Source: an uncultured Eisenbergiella sp. (GTDB lineage: Bacteria > Bacillota > Clostridia > Lachnospirales > Lachnospiraceae). Taken from it: a stretch of DNA of 13,678 nucleotides. Under the pieces are notes generated by a model that saw only the letters and a program-made list of their open reading frames with translations, was not told the DNA's origin and searched no databases. A program made the translations under genes and the position numbers. Shown piece by piece: positions 1-7,970 of this stretch (the stretch's first letter is position 1; the number at the start of each line of letters is the position of its first letter). The stretch is from assembly GCA_947626725.1 (NCBI GenBank), contig CANQTI010000032.1, forward strand, positions 1-13,678, given 5' to 3'.

Positions 1-33
1 CAGTTCATTGTTCTTGATCGTGTATACGCCCAT
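1..33 (-). CDS. N-terminus of an unidentified leftward gene (partial)
   Basis: An ATG at 33-31 on the minus strand is preceded by a strong GAGGAGG ribosome binding site with about 7 nt spacing. It opens a frame that runs off the left edge as MGVYTIKNNEL. Only 11 codons are visible, so function cannot be read from the sequence. The beginning resembles the first strand of aldose-1-epimerase family proteins (a Y-T-[IL]-x-N pattern), but this is a weak inference. The gene lies 69 nt downstream of the vanZ-like stop with no clear terminator between them, so it may be co-transcribed with that cluster or use the weak promoter candidate at 66-94. Confidence 0.45.
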   Translation of the reverse strand, partial: MGVYTIKNNEL

Positions 34-65
34 GCGCAGCCCTCCTCAGCCTCATCTCTGTCTCT

Positions 66-94
66 ATCTTATCATATTCTATCCGAAAATCCAG
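66..94 (-). promoter_or_regulatory. Weak sigma-A-like promoter candidate
   Basis: On the minus strand a TAAGAT (71-66) lies about 17 nt downstream of TGGATT (94-89). This is a loose match to a housekeeping promoter upstream of the partial gene at the left edge. The stretch is AT-rich compared with its surroundings. The -35 matches only about half of the consensus, so this is tentative. Confidence 0.25.
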
Positions 95-102
95 CCCTGT
101 TT

Positions 103-615
103 TCAGCCCGTCATGCCGCAGAAGCAGAACAGCGCGTGTCCCAACAGGGCGCCGAAGCAGTTGAGCAGGATATCGTCCACGTCGAAGGCCCCAAGCGCGG
201 TGATCAGCTGAAACAGCTCAATCCCGCTCACCAGCACGAACGCATTGATGAGAAGCACCCATACATGTCTGCTGTCCTTGTGCAGAAACGGCAGCAGGAA
301 ACCGAAGGGAACGAAGGTGATCACGTTGCCGAACAGGTTTTCAAAGCTGTTCAGCTGACCCCAGTAGCAGATATACATCCTGATCGTCCGAAAGGGCGTG
401 AAATTCGCCGTGTCCAGCCCCTCCAGGATCGCGCCCTTTTCCCAGGAGCGGATGATCTGCCAAAGCTGCTCTGCCGGATACTTGAACACGATGACCCGAA
501 ACATTACGAACAGGTATATGACAAAGAGTCCTCGCAGGATGCGCTTCGTGCGTGCGGCTTTTTCATCATCTTCCGTCATCAGGCAGTACTGCAGTGCGTT
601 CCAGACCCTTGTCAC
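103..615 (-). CDS. VanZ-family integral membrane protein
   Basis: A 170-residue membrane protein with the VanZ-family signature. NFTPF is at 71-75, an N-x-x-G-N-x-x-x-F-x-P-F-G-F-L-L-P block lies at 93-109, E and Q are at 133 and 136, and DVDD is at 145-148, followed by N152 and G155. About four hydrophobic helices are visible (near 27-45, 93-110, 118-140 and 148-167). The start is a GTG at 615 with GGAGG ten nt upstream; the next ATG (codon 13) has no ribosome binding site. VanZ of Tn1546 gives low-level teicoplanin resistance by an unclear mechanism, and most chromosomal VanZ-like proteins have no assigned role. It follows the dehydrogenase gene by 37 nt and is probably in the same transcript. 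Family assignment is firm; function is unknown. Confidence 0.88.
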   Translation of the reverse strand: MTRVWNALQYCLMTEDDEKAARTKRILRGLFVIYLFVMFRVIVFKYPAEQLWQIIRSWEKGAILEGLDTANFTPFRTIRMYICYWGQLNSFENLFGNVITFVPFGFLLPFLHKDSRHVWVLLINAFVLVSGIELFQLITALGAFDVDDILLNCFGALLGHALFCFCGMTG

Positions 616-652
616 CAGTCAAAAACCTCCGCCGCGCATTCTTTTTCGCCCA

Positions 653-1636
653 TCAGGCAACCTCCCAGGGATTTTTCTTTCCTTCTCCGAACAGCCTGCA
701 GCCGGTGAGGGAATCCCGAATGACGGTTTTGACCTCATTATCCGTGTAAAAGGCCATATGGTGAGAAACCGTCACGTTGGGAAAACTGCGCAGGATCGCT
801 AATTCCCTGTTATCCAGGATATCGTTTTTGTGGTCATAATAGTACAGTCCGAACTCTTTTTCCACCACATCCAGGCCGGCAGCGCCCACTTTTCCGCTCT
901 CAACAGCGCTAATCAGCGCTTCCGAATCGATCAGCCCTCCCCTGGCGGTATTGACGATGACCACACCGTCCTTCATTTTGCTGATGGTTTCCGCATTGAT
1001 CAGATGATGATTTTCCTCCGTCAGCGGCGTATGCAGGGTGATCACATCGGACTGCGCCAGCAGTTCCTCCAGGCTCACATAGGATGCCCGCGCTTTCACC
1101 TCGTCGCTTTCGACCAGATCGTGGGCGAGGATCCTGCAGCCAAAACCGGAAAGATTGCCGATCACGGTCCTGCCGATCCGTCCCGTGCCGATGACGCCCA
1201 CCGTCAGGTCCTTCAGTTCTCTTCCCTGAATGCCGTCCAGCGTATAGTCCTGCATCCTGGTCCGCTGCATAATCCGCTTCATCCGCCGAATGCTCATGAG
1301 AATCAGCATGACCGCATAGTCCGCCACGCCGCACGGCCCATAGGGGGCATTGCCCACATGAATGCCGAATTCCCTGGCCGCCTCCAGATTAATATGGTCA
1401 TACCCAATAGTTCGGGTCACCAGATATTTCACACCGTTTGCCGCAAAGGCCGCCATCAGTTCCCGATCGATGGGGGAAGTGATGATGTCTACGCACAGAC
1501 ACCCTTCCGTCAGTCCCGCATTCGCCAAAGACGGCGCATCGGGGCAGGGCACCAGTTCGAGTCCCAGTTCCTTTGCGTAATATGCAAACCACTCGGCCTC
1601 GTCAAAGGGCCGCAGATTATAAACCGCTACTTTCAT
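653..1636 (-). CDS. D-isomer-specific 2-hydroxyacid dehydrogenase (D-lactate dehydrogenase/VanH-like)
   Basis: A 327-residue NAD-dependent dehydrogenase that should interconvert a 2-oxo acid and its D-2-hydroxy acid, most likely pyruvate and D-lactate, in the cytoplasm. A Rossmann GTGRIG is at 150-155, and an acidic D173 at the end of the following strand suggests NAD preference. The catalytic set is present: R232 in NTARGG, an acidic residue near 259-261, and H293 in HMAFYT. The AFYT segment is typical of the D-LDH/VanH subgroup rather than of phosphoglycerate or formate dehydrogenases. The start at 1636 has AAGGAG eight nt upstream. The gene overlaps the end of the preceding membrane protein gene by 20 nt, which suggests coupled translation, and is followed by the VanZ-like gene. 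The exact substrate is inferred. Confidence 0.88.
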   Translation of the reverse strand: MKVAVYNLRPFDEAEWFAYYAKELGLELVPCPDAPSLANAGLTEGCLCVDIITSPIDRELMAAFAANGVKYLVTRTIGYDHINLEAAREFGIHVGNAPYGPCGVADYAVMLILMSIRRMKRIMQRTRMQDYTLDGIQGRELKDLTVGVIGTGRIGRTVIGNLSGFGCRILAHDLVESDEVKARASYVSLEELLAQSDVITLHTPLTEENHHLINAETISKMKDGVVIVNTARGGLIDSEALISAVESGKVGAAGLDVVEKEFGLYYYDHKNDILDNRELAILRSFPNVTVSHHMAFYTDNEVKTVIRDSLTGCRLFGEGKKNPWEVA

Positions 1637-2786
1637 CGTCGTTCTCCTTTTTATCCTCTTCCGTCAGACGGCGGAAATCGTTGAAACCGTGTATCAGGAT
1701 CCGCAGGCTGTCCACTGTGGTCTCAAAGAAGCCCGCCTGATACATCTTCACCAGAATGATGCCGATGGGAACCGCGAGGATCATGCCGCCCACACCGCCC
1801 ACACGGTACCCGATATAGAGAAGGATCAGCGTCGGCAGCACCGGGATCCCCATGGAATCTCCCACGATCTTCGGCTGGATCAGCTGTCTTGCCAGCTGTC
1901 CGACGCACCAGATAATCAGAAGTCCCACCGCCATCTTGTAACCGCCTCCCAGGATCCGCACCAGCGCCCAGGGAATCAGCACGGTTCCCGTTCCAAATAC
2001 CGGAAAGAAATCCAGGATCGCGATTCCAAGAGCGATGAACGCCGCATGCTTCACATTCAGGATGAGGAAGCCGATGAGCAGCAGAAAATACATCCAAAAT
2101 TCGATTTTAAACTGTGCCTTGAAATATCCCCCTACCGCATCCACCATGCTGCCGTACATCAATATCCATTTCTGCCGCAGTCCGGCCGGCGTATAGGTAT
2201 GGAACGCCCGGATCACCTCTTCCCGCTGCGCCACGAAAAAATAGGCGGATAACAGGCACATGATCACGCCTATGAAAACGGAAGGGATATTCCGCGCAAT
2301 ATTGCCCACAGCGCTCACCGTGGGACTGCTGAGATTGTTGGCGATGCCGCCCAGAAAATCATTGACGGTCTCAGATAAATTATTCACCAGACTCTGCAGA
2401 TGGGGCGGAAAATAACGCACATAATTTCCCACCGCCTGCCCCGCATGGTTCAAATCCGCCTGCAGAGACCCCCACAGCTCCGGAAGCTCCAGCACGAAAT
2501 CCGTCCCCTCCCGCACCAGAATGCTGACACCCCAATAACCCACCAGGATAATCAGCGCAATGACCGTGACGATGACGATGGCGGAGCCCGCTTTCCTTCG
2601 GATCTTCAGCTTTTCGTCCAGAAAACGCACCAAGGGATTGGCAATCATGGAAATAATCCAGCCGATCACGAACGGCATGAAAAACCCGATGATCCGGGGC
2701 AACAGAAATATGGCGAACAGCAGGACCGCAAGTGCCGTCAACAGATTCAGAATGACCTTCACGTATTTTCGATAAGATTCCCTCAT
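1617..2786 (-). CDS. AI-2E family transporter, YtvI-like sporulation membrane protein
   Basis: A polytopic membrane protein of 389 residues. The first half has two N-terminal hydrophobic helices (about 10-50), a third helix (about 68-88), then an amphipathic stretch of some 70 residues with few hydrophobic runs. The second half has at least five helices, including the F-F-P-x-F-G-T-G-T segment near 261-269 typical of the AI-2E exporter (UPF0118) family. Overall design and length match B. subtilis YtvI, annotated as a sporulation integral membrane protein. Transport of AI-2 is not implied; other family members move sodium or unknown substrates. The start at 2786 was chosen over the upstream ATG at 2840 because AAGGAG lies 7 nt before it and the upstream extension overlaps engB. 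It lies 28 nt after engB and overlaps the dehydrogenase gene by 20 nt. Confidence 0.85.
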   Translation of the reverse strand: MRESYRKYVKVILNLLTALAVLLFAIFLLPRIIGFFMPFVIGWIISMIANPLVRFLDEKLKIRRKAGSAIVIVTVIALIILVGYWGVSILVREGTDFVLELPELWGSLQADLNHAGQAVGNYVRYFPPHLQSLVNNLSETVNDFLGGIANNLSSPTVSAVGNIARNIPSVFIGVIMCLLSAYFFVAQREEVIRAFHTYTPAGLRQKWILMYGSMVDAVGGYFKAQFKIEFWMYFLLLIGFLILNVKHAAFIALGIAILDFFPVFGTGTVLIPWALVRILGGGYKMAVGLLIIWCVGQLARQLIQPKIVGDSMGIPVLPTLILLYIGYRVGGVGGMILAVPIGIILVKMYQAGFFETTVDSLRILIHGFNDFRRLTEEDKKENDDESSGL

Positions 2787-2814
2787 GATCCGGCTCCTTA
2801 TGATCCGGCGATCC

Positions 2815-3438
2815 TTACACGCCGGCGGCTTCTCCTGCACAGGTGCCTTCCTCGTTCCCCATCAGCTCTTCCAACAGGGTATAGATCTCTTCTCTGCCCT
2901 GTTTGGTGAGCGCCGAAAACGGAATCACCGTCGTTTCTTTTCCGGCCCCCAGCCCGTCCCTCAGCAGCTTTATCTGCTTCTGGATCTGGCTGCGGTTGAT
3001 CTTGTCCAACTTGGTGGCGATGATGACCGGGCGATAACCGTACTGCAGAATCCAGTCATACATTTGGCGATCGTTAGCGGAGGGCTCATGCCGGATATCC
3101 AACAGCAAAAAAACCGTCTTCAGACTTCTAGAGCTGTGCAGATACCGTTCCGTCATCTTCCCCCACTGCGCTCGCACCTGCTCGTTGGCCTTCGTATAGC
3201 CGTAACCGGGCAGATCCACCAGATAAAAAATATCATTGATATTATAAAAATTGATCGTCTGCGTTTTGCCGGGCTGAGCCGATGTCCTGGCATAATTTTT
3301 GCGATTCATAATCGCGTTGATCAGGGAGGATTTTCCCACGTTGCTCTTCCCCGCGAAGGCCACCTCCGGCAGCCGGTGTTCCGGCAGCTTGCTGGTAATG
3401 CCGCAGACTGTCTCAAGATTCACCGTTTTGATGATCAT
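2815..3438 (-). CDS. engB: Ribosome-biogenesis GTP-binding protein EngB/YsxC
   Basis: A 207-residue GTPase of the EngB (YihA/YsxC) family, which acts in large ribosomal subunit assembly and is usually essential. All G motifs are visible: G1 GKSNVGKS at 30-37, G2 PGKTQ at 56-60, G3 DLPG at 75-78 (within DLPGYGY, an EngB hallmark), G4 TKLD at 142-145 and G5 FSA at 174-176. The ATG at 3438 is preferred over the one at 3477 because GGAAGGAA sits at the right distance and the protein then begins in the usual EngB manner. The gene overlaps the 3' end of lon by 26 nt. Linkage of lon and ysxC is known from B. subtilis and suggests translational coupling. Confidence 0.95.
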   Translation of the reverse strand: MIIKTVNLETVCGITSKLPEHRLPEVAFAGKSNVGKSSLINAIMNRKNYARTSAQPGKTQTINFYNINDIFYLVDLPGYGYTKANEQVRAQWGKMTERYLHSSRSLKTVFLLLDIRHEPSANDRQMYDWILQYGYRPVIIATKLDKINRSQIQKQIKLLRDGLGAGKETTVIPFSALTKQGREEIYTLLEELMGNEEGTCAGEAAGV

Positions 3439-5767
3439 GACTTTTTTCCTTCCGGAACGCGTGTTCCGCCACTTCATCCATATTGCTCACAAAAATGAGT
3501 TCCATTCCGTTCTTGATCTCCGACGGAATTTCCTCCACATCGGGCCGGTTTTTGTACGGTACCAGAACCGTCTTGATCCCCGCCGTCTTCGCTGCCAGAA
3601 GCTTCTCCTTCAGGCCGCCGATGGGCAGCACCCGCCCGCGCAGCGTGATCTCTCCGGTCATGGCCACATCGGCCCGCACCAAAGTCCCAGTCAGCGCCGA
3701 CAGCATGGCGGTGGCCATGGTGATTCCCGCGGAAGGGCCATCCTTGGGAACCGCTCCTTCCGGAATATGAATGTGGAAATCGTTGTCCTTAAACACGTCA
3801 TCCCCGATGCCATAGCGGGCGCTGACCGAGCGAATATAGCTGATTCCCGCCATCGCGGACTCTTTCATCACATCTCCCAGCTGACCGGTCAGTTCCACTT
3901 CCCCTTTGCCGGGCATGACATTCACTTCAATCTGCAGCGTCTCGCCGCCCACGCTGGTCCAGGCCAGTCCGCGCACAACGCCCACTTCATCCTGCTCATT
4001 TGCCCTATCGCTCAAATATCTGCGTTTCCCCAGATATTTGCTCAGATTGCGGACATTGACGCTGACCATCGTTTTTCTGGTCTGCAGGAGCTCTCTGGCC
4101 GCTTTACGGCAGATAGCGCCGATCTTGCGTTCCAGTTCCCGGACGCCGGCCTCCCTGGTATATGACTCAATGATCTCCCGCAGAACCGCATCGCCCACCT
4201 TGAGCTTGCCGCCGTCCAGTCCGTTCTTCTTAATCTGCTTCGCCAGCAAATGCTCCTTCGCAATATGGAACTTCTCGTTGGCCGTATAGCTGGTGACCTC
4301 CACCACTTCCATCCGGTCCAGAAGCGGTCGGGCAATGGTATCCGTCGTATTGGCCGTAGCGATGAACAGCACCTCGGACAGATTCAGCGGCAGCTCCAGA
4401 TAATGGTCCCGAAAATGGGCATTCTGTTCCCCGTCCAAAACCTCCAGCAGCGCGGAGGCCACATCCCCTTTGTAATCGGAAGAAACCTTGTCAATCTCGT
4501 CCAGCAGCATCAGGGGATTTTTCACGCCGGCCTGCCGCAGCGCGTCCGCAATCCTCCCCGGCATGGCACCGATATAAGTTCTCCTGTGTCCGCGGATCTC
4601 CGCCTCGTCACGCACGCCTCCCAGACATACGCGGACATACTTCCTTCCCAGCGCTTCCGCCACGCTCTGCGCGATGGAGGTTTTGCCGGTGCCGGGCGGT
4701 CCCACCAGACAGAGAATGGTTCCGCTCCCTTTTTTGGTAAAAGAACGCACCGCCAGAAATTCCAGAATCCGGTCCTTTACCTGTTCCAGTCCATAATGAT
4801 CCCGTTCCAGAATTGCCTCTGCCCGGCCCAGATCCGTATTGTCGCGGGTCGATTTCTCCCAGGGCATATCCAGCAGCGTATCGATATAACTGCGCTCCAC
4901 GCTGTATTCCGCGCCGGAATTCCCCAGCGTCTTCAAACGGGCGATATGCTTTCTGATTTCCTCTTTGATCTCTGCCGATGCCTTCAAAGAGGAAAGCCTG
5001 CGTTCAAATTCCTCCTGTTCCGATGCCTCATCGTCCCCTAATTCCTGCCGAATATAACGAAGCTGCTCCCGCAGCACATATTCCTTCTGATTCTTTTCCA
5101 GACGCTCCCGAACCTTTTGGGAAAGCTCCCCCCGGATCCTGGCCACTTCCATCTCGTCGGTCAGGATCCCGGCCAGCACCGTATAGCGCTCCGGCACCTC
5201 CACGGCATCCAGCACCCGCTGTTTCAGCCGGTAATCCACGGGAAGATTCTCCGCCACCTGATCCAAAAGCTGGCCCAGCTCGCTGATATCATCCATGTGC
5301 CGCAAAAGCGTTCGTCCGGCCCTGGGATACGCTGTACAGTACTGCGTAAAAAGCTCCCGGATGCTGCGCCCCATGGCTTCCCCTTCCAGCAGAGAATAGG
5401 GCAGCTCCTGACCGTCCTCTTTCTCACAGATTTCCACTTCCGCCAGCAGATAATGCTTTTCTTCCGGCGAAAGCGCACAAAGGGAAGCTCGCGTCAGCCC
5501 TTCCACCATCACGCGCGCCAGCCCGTCCGGCAGCCTGGACAATTGGCGGACGTTGGCAATGCAGCCAATCCCGTAAAGATCCGAAAAGCCGACCTCTTCC
5601 AGCTCCGCCCTCTTCTGTGCCGTCAGAAAAATGCGTCCGTCTCCTTCCAGCGCCCTTTCCACAGCCCGGATGGATTTCTTTCTGCTCAGATCAAAATGTA
5701 TCATCATCCCCGGCAGCACTACCATCTCCCGCAGTGCCACCGCCGGCAGTTCCTGTCTCATTTCCAT
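3413..5767 (-). CDS. lon: ATP-dependent protease La (Lon)
   Basis: A LonA-type cytoplasmic ATP-dependent serine protease that degrades misfolded and regulatory proteins. Residue numbers count from the upstream ATG at 5779. The N-terminal substrate-binding domain spans about 10-205, followed by a coiled-coil region (about 206-300). The AAA+ module has Walker A GPPGTGKT at 360-367 and Walker B LMLLDEID at 423-430. The C-terminal protease domain carries S683 in PKDGPSAG and K726 in GGLKEK, the Ser-Lys dyad. Full length for the family. The start is set at 5767 because AGGA lies 5 nt before it; the ATG at 5779, four codons upstream, has GGAG about 14 nt away, too far to be usual. It follows clpX after a 191-nt gap containing a strong hairpin, so it may have its own expression control. 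Confidence 0.96.
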   Translation of the reverse strand: MEMRQELPAVALREMVVLPGMMIHFDLSRKKSIRAVERALEGDGRIFLTAQKRAELEEVGFSDLYGIGCIANVRQLSRLPDGLARVMVEGLTRASLCALSPEEKHYLLAEVEICEKEDGQELPYSLLEGEAMGRSIRELFTQYCTAYPRAGRTLLRHMDDISELGQLLDQVAENLPVDYRLKQRVLDAVEVPERYTVLAGILTDEMEVARIRGELSQKVRERLEKNQKEYVLREQLRYIRQELGDDEASEQEEFERRLSSLKASAEIKEEIRKHIARLKTLGNSGAEYSVERSYIDTLLDMPWEKSTRDNTDLGRAEAILERDHYGLEQVKDRILEFLAVRSFTKKGSGTILCLVGPPGTGKTSIAQSVAEALGRKYVRVCLGGVRDEAEIRGHRRTYIGAMPGRIADALRQAGVKNPLMLLDEIDKVSSDYKGDVASALLEVLDGEQNAHFRDHYLELPLNLSEVLFIATANTTDTIARPLLDRMEVVEVTSYTANEKFHIAKEHLLAKQIKKNGLDGGKLKVGDAVLREIIESYTREAGVRELERKIGAICRKAARELLQTRKTMVSVNVRNLSKYLGKRRYLSDRANEQDEVGVVRGLAWTSVGGETLQIEVNVMPGKGEVELTGQLGDVMKESAMAGISYIRSVSARYGIGDDVFKDNDFHIHIPEGAVPKDGPSAGITMATAMLSALTGTLVRADVAMTGEITLRGRVLPIGGLKEKLLAAKTAGIKTVLVPYKNRPDVEEIPSEIKNGMELIFVSNMDEVAEHAFRKEKSHDHQNGES

Positions 5768-5834
5768 ATCATTCCTCATTCCAAAGCGTTTTTCTCCCCG
5801 TACGGCCCGCCGGTTTCCAAACGCTGCGGTGCAA

Positions 5835-5860
5835 AGCGCCGCCCCGTTACGGGCGGCGCT
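5835..5860 (-). promoter_or_regulatory. Strong hairpin in the clpX-lon gap (possible attenuator)
   Basis: A perfect 10-bp stem (5835-5844 with 5851-5860) with a 6-nt loop lies in the leader of lon, about 70 nt before its start. On the minus strand it is followed only by TT and then mixed sequence, so it is a poor full terminator but could reduce read-through from clpX or stabilise processed mRNA. A second weaker CCCGCG/CGCGGG pairing is visible at about 5895-5942. No CIRCE or clear CtsR site was seen in the gap. Confidence 0.45.
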
Positions 5861-5958
5861 GTCTTTCCTGTCATGATTTCAGGCCGTACTCCTCCCGCGA
5901 AAAGCGGCGGTGTGAGGCCAACCGTGCGAAAAACACGCGGGACTTCCTCCCAGGGCAA

Positions 5959-7239
5959 TTATTTTGCCTCTTTAAAGCCGTCCAAAAGCCCCTGTTTTTC
6001 CCTTCTCACCACCATCGGCCCGCTGGTTCCTTCTACGGCTTCCCGGGTAACGACGCACTGCGTAATCGCCGGATCCGACGGAATCTGATACATGATATCC
6101 ATCATCGCCTTTTCCATGATGGAACGCAGCCCCCTGGCGCCAATCTTGCGCTCCAGCGCACGGTCCGCAATGGCCTCCACCGCTTCCCGCTCAAAGGTGA
6201 GCTTCACATGATCATATCCGAACAGCTTCTGATACTGCTTGACCAGCGCGCTCTTTGGCTCTGTGAGAATCCGGATCAGCGCCTCGCGGTCCAGTCCTTC
6301 CAACGCGACACAGATCGGCACACGTCCGACAAACTCCGGAATCAAGCCGTATTTTACCAGATCCTGCGGCGTTACCTCCGCATACAGTTCTCCCAGCTCC
6401 CGCTCCTTATTAGAAGTGATCTTCGTGTTAAAGCCGATGCTCTTCCGATCCAGACGCGTCTCCACGATGCGATCGATTCCGTCAAACGCGCCGCCGCAAA
6501 GGAACAGAATATTGGTGGTATCAATAGGAATCAGCTCCTGCTGGGGATGCTTGCGTCCTCCCTGCGGCGGAACGTTGGCCACCGTGCCTTCAATAATCTT
6601 CAAAAGGGCCTGCTGCACGCCTTCTCCCGACACATCCCGGGTGATAGAAACATTCTCCCCTTTTTTGGAGATTTTATCAATCTCGTCAATATAAACGATG
6701 CCCAGCTGGGCGCGCTCCACATCATAGTCGGCGGCCTGAATGAGCTTCAGGAGTATGTTTTCCACATCCTCGCCCACATACCCCGCTTCCGTCAGCGTCG
6801 TGGCATCCGCGATCGCAAATGGTACGTTGATGATTTTCGCCAGAGTCTGTGCGAGATAGGTTTTGCCGCTTCCGGTGGGCCCCAGCATAAGAACATTGGA
6901 CTTCTGCAGCTCCACATCGTCCTTATCGTCCTTTGCCATGACCCGCTTATAATGGTTATATACCGCGACGGAAAGCACCTTCTTGGCCTCTTCCTGTCCG
7001 ACCACATATTCGTCCAGGAACTCCTTGATCTGCGCCGGTTTCAGGAGGTTGATATCCAGTTCCCCGAGCGCGCTGCCATCGTCGTCGTCAAACCCCTCCT
7101 CTATGATCTCGGCACAGATATCCACGCATTCGTCACAGATATAGACCCCATCCGGCCCGGCAATCAGCTTGCGCACCTGATCCTGGGTCTTATGACAAAA
7201 AGAACATCTCACCTGATCGTCAGAAATCCTGCCTGCCAT
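5959..7239 (-). CDS. clpX: ATP-dependent Clp protease ATP-binding subunit ClpX
   Basis: A 426-residue AAA+ unfoldase that recognises substrates and feeds them to ClpP. The N-terminal zinc-binding domain has four cysteines as C-x2-C, 19 residues, C-x2-C (12, 15, 35, 38). Walker A GPTGSGKT is at 120-127, pore loop GYVG at 153-156, Walker B IVYIDEID at 181-188, the RKH loop at 229-231, and the IGF tripeptide that docks on ClpP at about 268-270. The start at 7239 is chosen over the ATG at 7269: AGAGAGG lies just upstream of 7239 and the protein then begins MAGR before the zinc finger. The extra 10 codons upstream fall in a GCCGC/GCGGC inverted repeat. The gene is 41 nt after clpP, so the two partner subunits are made together. 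Confidence 0.97.
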   Translation of the reverse strand: MAGRISDDQVRCSFCHKTQDQVRKLIAGPDGVYICDECVDICAEIIEEGFDDDDGSALGELDINLLKPAQIKEFLDEYVVGQEEAKKVLSVAVYNHYKRVMAKDDKDDVELQKSNVLMLGPTGSGKTYLAQTLAKIINVPFAIADATTLTEAGYVGEDVENILLKLIQAADYDVERAQLGIVYIDEIDKISKKGENVSITRDVSGEGVQQALLKIIEGTVANVPPQGGRKHPQQELIPIDTTNILFLCGGAFDGIDRIVETRLDRKSIGFNTKITSNKERELGELYAEVTPQDLVKYGLIPEFVGRVPICVALEGLDREALIRILTEPKSALVKQYQKLFGYDHVKLTFEREAVEAIADRALERKIGARGLRSIMEKAMMDIMYQIPSDPAITQCVVTREAVEGTSGPMVVRREKQGLLDGFKEAK

Positions 7240-7280
7240 TTTTCCTCTCTTTCGCCGCATGCGCGGCATATTTCAAAGTA

Positions 7281-7877
7281 TCAATTCTGAAAATCCTCAC
7301 GGGAAGAAACGACCATATCGATCAGGCCGTACTCCTTCGCCTCCTGTGCGCTCATCCAGTTGTCCCGCTCCGTGGCCGCTGCGATGACCTCATATTCCTT
7401 GCCGGTGTTTTCCGCCATAATGCGGTTCAGGCGTTCCCGAATCTTGAGAATATGGCGCGCGTTGATCTCAATATCGGTGGCCTGCCCCTGGGCGCCGCCG
7501 CTGGGCTGATGGATCATGATCTCCGCGTTGGGAAGCGCCATCCGCTTGCCCTTCGTGCCGCCCGCCAAAAGAAACGCCCCCATGCTGGCCGCCATACCGA
7601 TACAGATCGTAGATACGTCACACTTGATATACTGCATCGTATCATAGATCGCCATGCCCGCGGTGATGACGCCGCCGGGGCTGTTGATATAAAGATGAAT
7701 ATCCTTGTCGGGGTCCTCGGACTCCAGGAAAAGAAGCTGTGCCACCACAAGGCTGGCGGTCACTTCATTGACCTCTTCTCCCAGGAAAATGATGCGTTCC
7801 TTCAGCAATCTGGAATAGATATCATAAGAACGCTCCCCACGGCTCGTCTGTTCAATGACATAAGGTACCAGGCTCAT
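7281..7877 (-). CDS. clpP: ATP-dependent Clp protease proteolytic subunit ClpP
   Basis: A 198-residue serine peptidase subunit that forms the tetradecameric proteolytic chamber used by ClpX (encoded just downstream) and possibly other Clp ATPases. The catalytic triad falls at the canonical positions: S98 in GMAASMGA, H123 in MIHQP and D172 in TERD. The NSPGG oxyanion-region motif is at 65-69. The mature N-terminus begins close to LVPYVIEQT, so little or no propeptide is present. The start at 7877 has GGGAGG eight nt upstream. It lies 93 nt after trigger factor. Neither a convincing separate promoter nor a good terminator was seen in that gap, so read-through from tig is likely. Confidence 0.97.
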   Translation of the reverse strand: MSLVPYVIEQTSRGERSYDIYSRLLKERIIFLGEEVNEVTASLVVAQLLFLESEDPDKDIHLYINSPGGVITAGMAIYDTMQYIKCDVSTICIGMAASMGAFLLAGGTKGKRMALPNAEIMIHQPSGGAQGQATDIEINARHILKIRERLNRIMAENTGKEYEVIAAATERDNWMSAQEAKEYGLIDMVVSSREDFQN

Positions 7878-7970
7878 AGTATATCCTCCCGCTGCGCCGT
7901 AAATACGGCTGATCCGCTGTTTATTTGTGACAATACACGCGAAAGAAAAATCCGCGGAATCCGTTTCCCG

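Noticed and set aside
103..1636. A vancomycin resistance operon (VanH and VanZ homologues)
   Set aside because: No D-Ala-D-Lac ligase, VanX dipeptidase or VanRS regulator is present in the window, and the pair is embedded in a housekeeping cluster. Resistance cannot be claimed.
5768..5958. CIRCE or CtsR operators controlling clp/lon
   Set aside because: No TTAGCACTC/GAGTGCTAA inverted repeat and no GGTCAAA heptad pair was found upstream of tig, clpP, clpX or lon.
5617..7290. A 557-codon plus-strand frame across lon start and clpX
   Set aside because: It lies opposite clpX and the lon 5' end, which are unmistakable. Its composition is that of an antisense shadow and no domain is visible.
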